Shown here: positions 60,098 through 64,000 of the stretch, one piece after another
How positions within the stretch are numbered: position 1 is the stretch's first letter
How the letters are laid out: every line of letters starts with the position of its first letter
Origin: Saprospiraceae bacterium
GTDB lineage: Bacteria; Bacteroidota; Bacteroidia; Chitinophagales; Saprospiraceae
Length of the DNA: 64,000 nucleotides
Direction: 5' to 3'
Assembly (NCBI GenBank): GCA_026129545.1
Contig: JAHCHX010000003.1
Location: forward strand, 186,001 to 250,000
Program-made: the position numbers and the translations under genes
Notes under the pieces: generated by a model
What the model was told of the DNA's origin: nothing
Seen by the model: only the letters and a program-made list of their open reading frames with translations
Database searches by the model: none

Positions 60098-61093
60098 ATG
60101 CAAACACCCAAACGGGCGGAATTATTGCCACTCTTGGCGAATTTGGACAACAGGCGCTTCGACGAGCTCGCACTGGCCGTGTTTCATTATCAGGCCACGC
60201 ACAACCCGCTTTACACCCAATACCTGACACTGCTCAAACGCCACCCCGCTCACCTTCCACCCTCCACCCTCTACCCTACCCTCCCCATCCAATTCTTCAA
60301 AACAAAAGAGGTCAAGACGGGTTCATGGGCGCCCCAGACGGTATTCACCAGCAGCGCCACCACTGGGCAAACGCCCTCCCGACATCTCGTGCGCGATGCA
60401 CAATTTTATCTCGAAAACACCCGGCGCGGCTTTTCACAATGGTATGGCGACCCGTCGGAATGGCGCGTGTTGGCGCTGCTACCATCCTATCTGGAGCGCG
60501 AAGGCTCCTCCCTCGTGGCAATGGCCGATTATTTCATCCAATTATCCAAGCATCCCGAAAGCGGTTTTTTTCTTCACGATTTGGAACGCCTCCGCGACGT
60601 GCTGGCCATCTGCCGCGCAAACCGATACAAGACTTTGCTGTTGGGGGTTAGCTTTGCCCTGCTCGACTTTGCCGAACGGTACCCGATGAATCTATCGGGC
60701 ATTACCATCATGGAAACGGGCGGCATGAAAGGTCGGCGACGCGAGATGACCCGCTCGGAGCTGCACGAAACACTCCGCGAGGCTTTTCATGTGGATGCCA
60801 TTCATTCGGAATATGGAATGACGGAACTGTTTTCGCAAGCGTACACATTGGGCGGCCTCCTTTTTGCGCCCGCAGCCACCATGCGCGTGTTTGCCACCGA
60901 AATCAACGACCCGTTCTGCGTCATGCCTCCCGGACGAACAGGCGTGCTGAACATCATTGACTTAGCCAACTTGGACACTTGCAGCTTCATCCAGACCGAG
61001 GATGTGGGCAAGGTCTATGCCGACGGGCGATTCGAGGTACTGGGGCGGCTGGATGCCGCAGAGATGCGCGGCTGCAACCTGATGGTAGAATGA
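60098..61093 (+). CDS. Acyl-protein synthetase, LuxE-like
   Basis: The 331-residue protein matches the LuxE family of adenylate-forming enzymes: IQFFKTKEVKTGSW, the nucleotide-binding TSSATTGQTPSRH, LVAMADYFIQLS, ITIMETGGMKGRRREMTRSELHE, IHSEYGMTELFSQAY and TCSFIQTEDVGKV. LuxE activates fatty acids for a reductase in bioluminescent bacteria; in others it activates unknown acyl groups. No luciferase genes are visible, so it is probably not involved in light. The coding region includes a CCACCCTCTACCC-type tract, where codons P and L repeat. Confidence 0.88.
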   Translation: MQTPKRAELLPLLANLDNRRFDELALAVFHYQATHNPLYTQYLTLLKRHPAHLPPSTLYPTLPIQFFKTKEVKTGSWAPQTVFTSSATTGQTPSRHLVRDAQFYLENTRRGFSQWYGDPSEWRVLALLPSYLEREGSSLVAMADYFIQLSKHPESGFFLHDLERLRDVLAICRANRYKTLLLGVSFALLDFAERYPMNLSGITIMETGGMKGRRREMTRSELHETLREAFHVDAIHSEYGMTELFSQAYTLGGLLFAPAATMRVFATEINDPFCVMPPGRTGVLNIIDLANLDTCSFIQTEDVGKVYADGRFEVLGRLDAAEMRGCNLMVE

Positions 61094-61176
61094 AAGCGCC
61101 AAGAAATGAGGGTATAGGTGTTTTTTTTGAACGTTCAAATTTTGGCAATGCCCTTCTAAGGCCTCAAATGACCCTT

Positions 61177-61246
61177 TGAATGACCTTAATGACCCTAATG
61201 CCCCTAATGACCTTAATGACCCTAACGACCTTTAATGGCCTTAATT
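61177..61246. repeat. Array of 9-10-bp AATGACC repeats before the YfcE-like gene
   Basis: About eight units of AATGACCTT or AATGACCCT (some AATGCCCCT or AACGACC) recur every 9 to 12 bases, mostly 9. The last ends next to the start codon at 61248. The unit is the same as in the array before topA (7721-8018), but only one orientation is present here. Confidence 0.85.
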
Positions 61247-61247
61247 C

Positions 61248-61778
61248 ATGAAACGAATCGGCTTGATGTCCGACACACACTCGCACCTTGACCAAAAGGT
61301 GTTTGAACACTTCGCCGAATGTGACGAAATATGGCACGCTGGCGATTTTGGAAACATGGAACTTGTGCGCCAATTGGAAGCGTTCAAGCCGCTCCGTGGG
61401 GTGTATGGCAACATTGACGGAGCCGACATACGAGCCGCCATGCCGCTCGACCTGCGGTTCGAGTGCGAGGGCGTGGCGGTCTTCATGACGCACATTGGCG
61501 GCTATCCGGGCCGCTATGAGCCGCGTGTCAGGAAAATTTTGCAGACAGACCCACCTCGCAACGGCCTGTTCATCACCGGCCATTCACATATTCTGAAAAT
61601 AATGCCCGACCCTCAACTCGGATTCCTTCACATCAACCCCGGTGCCTGCGGCCATGAGGGCTGGCACAAAGTGAAAACACTCGTGCGTTTCACGCTCGAA
61701 GAGGGGCTTATTCGTGACTTGCAAATAATCGAAATCGGGAGTCGCGGCATACAAGGTGGAAAAGAAAAAATGGGCTAA
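61248..61778 (+). CDS. YfcE-like metallophosphoesterase
   Basis: The 176-residue phosphodiesterase has the metal ligands of the family: MSDTHSH (Asp9, His11), HAGDFG (Asp), GNID, FMTHIGG (His) and GHSH near 120. Such proteins hydrolyse cyclic or aryl phosphodiesters; YfcE's true substrate is unknown. The ATG at 61248 follows an array of 9-10-bp repeats. A tRNA-Arg gene follows. Confidence 0.93.
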   Translation: MKRIGLMSDTHSHLDQKVFEHFAECDEIWHAGDFGNMELVRQLEAFKPLRGVYGNIDGADIRAAMPLDLRFECEGVAVFMTHIGGYPGRYEPRVRKILQTDPPRNGLFITGHSHILKIMPDPQLGFLHINPGACGHEGWHKVKTLVRFTLEEGLIRDLQIIEIGSRGIQGGKEKMG

Positions 61779-61829
61779 TTTTGCCCAGCGAAAATCAAAG
61801 GGGCGTTGGGAGCAATGCCCACCCTGTTC

Positions 61830-61901
61830 GGTCTCATAGTTCAACGGATAGAATAGAAGTTTCCTAAACTTTTGATGTGGGTTCGATTCCCGCTGAGACC
61901 A
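61830..61901 (+). tRNA. tRNA-Arg (anticodon CCT)
   Basis: The cloverleaf is complete. The acceptor GGTCTCA pairs with TGAGACC, the D-arm is GTTCAACGGATAGAAT, the anticodon loop TTCCTAA gives CCT (reads AGG), and the T-arm GTGGGTTCGATTCCCGC has one G-T. The discriminator is A. CCA is not encoded. A terminator hairpin follows. Confidence 0.96.
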
Positions 61902-61909
61902 CAAAAAGA

Positions 61910-61955
61910 GAGACTGTCCAACAAGTCTTGTTGGGCAGTCTCTCCCCGTTTTTAT
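61910..61955 (+). terminator. Terminator of tRNA-Arg
   Basis: GAGACTGTCCAACAA (61910-61924) pairs with TTGTTGGGCAGTCTC (61928-61942), one G-T pair, followed by TCCCCGTTTTT. Confidence 0.85.
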
Positions 61956-62049
61956 ACCTTGATTCGCTAGGATTTGTCGGACGAGCATGATTGACACCCC
62001 TGATTTTGAGCAGATTGAGATTGCAGCCATGCCCAAAACATGGTGACGC
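61953..62049 (-). repeat. Dispersed repeat family R1, copy 4
   Basis: On the reverse strand the 97 bases match copy 3 closely (TTTTGGGCATGGCTGCAATC, then CTGCTCAAAATC, and the end CCTAGCGAATCAAGGTATA). It lies between the tRNA-Arg terminator and the 3' end of the gene at 62058. Like the other copies it is next to a transcription end. Confidence 0.85.
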
Positions 62050-62057
62050 GAGGCATA

Positions 62058-62393
62058 TCAATAGCGCCTTTTGAGCAGGTAGCGCCGATTGTTGCCGACG
62101 AGCGTGATGTGCGCCACTTCCCAGCCCTCAGCATAAAAAACATTCAGGCCGTCCACGAGGCTATTGAAATCAAGGCGTTTGCCATCTGCCTCGCTCACAT
62201 AATCCTGTTTGGGATTGGGTTGGCCGTAGTCCGCTATGAACGAGCAGCGCCCGTCAGGGCGAAATTGTGGGTCGAGTTCGACATACTGACCCGTGTTGTC
62301 GGGTGTCAGCCTAACTCCTTTCACATAGATTTGCGCAAGGGCTGCGACATGGCTGAACGCCAACAAAAGAGTGATGATAATTGCCTTTTTCAT
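62058..62393 (-). CDS. Small exported protein with DUF4177-like end
   Basis: The 111-residue product has a signal peptide (MKKAIIITLLLAFSHVAALAQ). The mature part ends with LVDGLNVFYAEGWEVAHITLVGNNRRYLLKRRY, which recalls the (L)N.L..(Q/E)GWE...V.......YLL(K/R)R pattern of DUF4177-type small proteins. It starts at ATG 62391-62393. The function is unknown; it is read toward repeat R1. Confidence 0.65.
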   Translation of the reverse strand: MKKAIIITLLLAFSHVAALAQIYVKGVRLTPDNTGQYVELDPQFRPDGRCSFIADYGQPNPKQDYVSEADGKRLDFNSLVDGLNVFYAEGWEVAHITLVGNNRRYLLKRRY

Positions 62394-62490
62394 GGTTAGA
62401 ACTGTTTTTTGGACAAAGAAAAAGGCGAATAATGACTTGAAGAGAGCCTTAACCCGGAATTAACGGTGCGAATGATTTTAACATTTTGCC

Positions 62491-63270
62491 TTAGCGTTCG
62501 TTGCCAAACATCCGCAGCGCATTGGCGGTTGTCGCCTGCGCCACCTCTTCGAGCGAGAGCACCTTCACCTCAGCCAGTTTTTCGGCGACATGGAGGATAT
62601 AGGCACTTTCGTTGCGCTTGCCCCGATGCGGCACGGGCGGCAGATATGGTGAGTCGGTCTCCAATACGATATGTTCCAAAGGTATTTCTTCCAAAATGGC
62701 GGGCAATTCCGATTTGGGGTATGTGAGCACGCCGCCAATTCCGAGCATGAAACCCAACCCTATCATTTCTTTGGCTTCTGCCAGCGTGCCGGAAAAACAA
62801 TGAAAAATCCCACGCAATCGGCCATCCTGCGCCGTGCGCACCACTTCAATCGCCTCCCGGTTGGCCTCCCTGCTGTGAATGACAATCGGCAACCGCAGTT
62901 CTTTCGCCCATTCGCACTGGCGGGCAAAAGCAGCCTGCTGTATCGCCAGGGTTGATTTATCCCAATATAGGTCAATTCCCGTCTCGCCCACTCCCGCCCA
63001 GCGGCGTTCGCCAAGCCATTTTTCCACCAGCGCCAGTTCTTGTTGGTAAGTGTCGGGTTGCACATGGCTGGGATGCAGCCCCATCATGGCAAAACAACTG
63101 TTGGGGAACGCGGCCTCCAAATCCAACATCGGCTGGATGGATTCGGAGTCAATGTTGGGCAGATAAATGCGCTCCACCCCGGCGGCCACCGCACGGCGCA
63201 CCATGTCCGACCGGTCGTGGTCGAACTTTTGGGAGTACAAGTGCGCGTGCGTGTCTATGAGTTTCAGCAT
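62491..63270 (-). CDS. TatD-family hydrolase
   Basis: The 259-residue metal-dependent hydrolase has IDTHAHLY near the N-terminus (two metal His), GLHPSHV, GETGIDLYWD (Glu), LPIVIHSREA (His), IFHCFSG and the final LETDSPYLPP (Asp). TatD proteins have 3'-5' exonuclease and other activities. The length is typical. The tRNA pair lies just upstream. Confidence 0.94.
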   Translation of the reverse strand: MLKLIDTHAHLYSQKFDHDRSDMVRRAVAAGVERIYLPNIDSESIQPMLDLEAAFPNSCFAMMGLHPSHVQPDTYQQELALVEKWLGERRWAGVGETGIDLYWDKSTLAIQQAAFARQCEWAKELRLPIVIHSREANREAIEVVRTAQDGRLRGIFHCFSGTLAEAKEMIGLGFMLGIGGVLTYPKSELPAILEEIPLEHIVLETDSPYLPPVPHRGKRNESAYILHVAEKLAEVKVLSLEEVAQATTANALRMFGNER

Positions 63271-63313
63271 AAATTAAAAAACGCCATAAGTTTGTTGACT
63301 TACAGCGTTTTAG

Positions 63314-63387
<74 letters not shown>

Positions 63388-63412
63388 CTCATTGATTTTG
63401 AGGGCTTGCTTG

Positions 63413-63484
63413 AGCCGGACACGGGATTTGAACCCGCGACCTGCTGATTACGAATCAGCTGCTCTACCGCTGAGCTAATCCGGC
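63413..63484 (-). tRNA. tRNA-Thr (anticodon CGT)
   Basis: The reverse strand folds with GCCGGAT paired to GTCCGGC, with one mismatch. The D-arm is TAGCTCAGCGGTAGAGCA, the anticodon loop TTCGTAA gives CGT, and the T-arm is GCGGGTTCAAATCCCGT. The discriminator is T. It is the first of a two-tRNA unit; the promoter box is at 63505. Confidence 0.95.
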
Positions 63485-63504
63485 TGATTTTCAAAAAGAG
63501 GCGG

Positions 63505-63512
63505 CAAAGATA
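63505..63512 (-). promoter_or_regulatory. Promoter -7 box of the two-tRNA unit
   Basis: CAAAGATA reads TATCTTTG on the reverse strand, 21 bases upstream of tRNA-Thr. Confidence 0.55.
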
Positions 63513-63562
63513 CACGCACGCGCCCAAAACAGACAAGAAGTATTCCGAATTTTCGGAAAATT

Positions 63563-63735
63563 ATAGTCAACACAAATCAGACCCGTCCGCTTCGCTTGGC
63601 CGGGCAAGCCCTCAAGCAAGAGTTCTGACAAGATGGTTTTGGACGAACAACGCTTGCAATCCTTTGAAAATCATGCAAATCAATCAAGGGCATCCCCGCC
63701 TTGCCAACGGGCAGGTTCAAATCCTCTTTAATCTG
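63563..63735 (-). repeat. Dispersed repeat family R2 (173 bp), copy 2
   Basis: On the reverse strand it matches 39447-39619 closely and is the same length. Shared blocks include AGAGGATTTGAACCTGCC, GGCTTGCCCGGCCAAG and GAAGCGGACGGG. It lies between the tRNA pair and the next gene. Confidence 0.8.
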
Positions 63736-63761
63736 AGCCTATTCGGCTTACATGATTTCAC

Positions 63762-63769
63762 TAACTTTG
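63762..63769 (+). promoter_or_regulatory. Promoter -7 box (TAACTTTG) of the exported-protein gene
   Basis: TAACTTTG lies 56 bases before the ATG at 63826. Confidence 0.55.
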
Positions 63770-63825
63770 CTGAATAAGCCGCGATGCCATCCTTCATTTC
63801 ACTTGCATCCATAACATTTACCCAC

Positions 63826-64000
63826 ATGAAGAAAATGTACATTTTTGGGCTGTTGCTTTCCTTGTCAACAGCTGCGCAGGCCCAGTTGAAATTTGAAAAA
63901 ATCATTGGCGAAACCGATGGAGAAGACGTGGGCAGAAGCGTCATCAAGACGAACGACGGTCACTATGTGATGGCTGGAAAAAAAGAAGCCAACAACAACA
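63826..64000 (+). CDS. Start of an exported protein (3' truncated by window)
   Basis: The frame from the ATG at 63826 stays open to the window end (58 codons). It begins with a signal peptide (MKKMYIFGLLLSLSTAAQAQ), then FEKIIGETDGEDVGRSVIKTNDGHYVMAGKKEA. This resembles the first blade of beta-propeller proteins in Bacteroidota (F.K..GG...D.g.sv..t.DGGy...G) often found in secreted T9SS cargo. The rest is outside the window, so this is uncertain. Confidence 0.7.
   Translation, partial: MKKMYIFGLLLSLSTAAQAQLKFEKIIGETDGEDVGRSVIKTNDGHYVMAGKKEANNN

Noticed and set aside
60098..61093. Bioluminescence locus
   Set aside because: The LuxE-like enzyme has no luciferase or reductase neighbours.

Overview
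The window is a stretch of a Bacteroidota chromosome, most likely from the Saprospiria. The family placement is my inference. The phylum rests on several direct observations: two large secreted proteins end in type IX secretion sorting domains, promoters of the form TAnnTTTG precede many genes in place of sigma-70 boxes, Shine-Dalgarno sequences are generally weak, and lineage-typical genes are present (DUF3822 next to rsmD, a DUF6794 protein, bactofilin, and the aldolase-dehydrogenase fusion of rhamnose breakdown). By eye most genes are G+C-rich. A few islands are clearly AT-richer: the body of the gene at 17138-18670, the pair at 10689-11481 and the operon at 51998-54217.

Layout. 1-6,000: the end of an OmpA-family gene, a penicillin-acylase-type hydrolase with a small membrane protein, a one-domain asparaginase homologue and a DUF6794 protein. 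5,574-8,018: a Septu-like defence pair (HNH nuclease and ATPase), then an inverted array of 10-bp repeats. 8,025-13,893: topA, two small proteins resembling effector-associated domains, holA and a LysM protein. 13,900-22,539: an outer-membrane protein, ffh, a TIP30-like oxidoreductase, two T9SS cargo proteins and an Lrp regulator. 23,043-28,117: a succinate dehydrogenase operon with an exported protein between sdhA and sdhB, then a glucosaminidase. 28,717-31,722: a DUF433/DUF5615 toxin-antitoxin pair joined to an SbcC-like ATPase. 32,035-36,034: pdxH, a BON-LysM protein, ruvC and a paaH/paaI-like pair. 36,157-37,627: a complete IS66-family element. 37,744-43,111: a TolC-type protein, tRNA-Leu, the tlpA-grpE-dnaJ cluster and a flavin reductase. 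43,293-51,980: tRNA-Val, a lipoprotein, an L-rhamnose catabolic cluster with a divergent NCS1 transporter, RtcB and HMG-CoA lyase. 51,998-55,981: a metallopeptidase-MORN operon and an MBOAT acyltransferase. 56,331-64,000: tsaD, bactofilin, rsmD, a LuxE-like enzyme, a YfcE-like phosphodiesterase, TatD, three tRNAs and the start of an exported protein.

How genes work together. Replication and repair (topA, holA, ruvC, SbcC-like), protein targeting and folding (ffh, tlpA, grpE, dnaJ), respiration (sdhCAB) and carbon use (rhamnose; acyl-CoA steps through the paaH/paaI-like genes and HMG-CoA lyase) make up the core. Accessory material is the Septu-like pair, the toxin-antitoxin-SbcC unit, the metallopeptidase-MORN operon and several repeat families.

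The intergenic DNA is unusually rich in repeats. I found a 168-bp and a 164-bp copy of one MITE, each with 8-bp target duplications; a 90-100-bp dispersed repeat in four copies; a 173-bp repeat in two copies; and two arrays of 9-10-bp AATGACC-type units placed immediately before start codons. All comparisons were made by eye, with no database or alignment tool.
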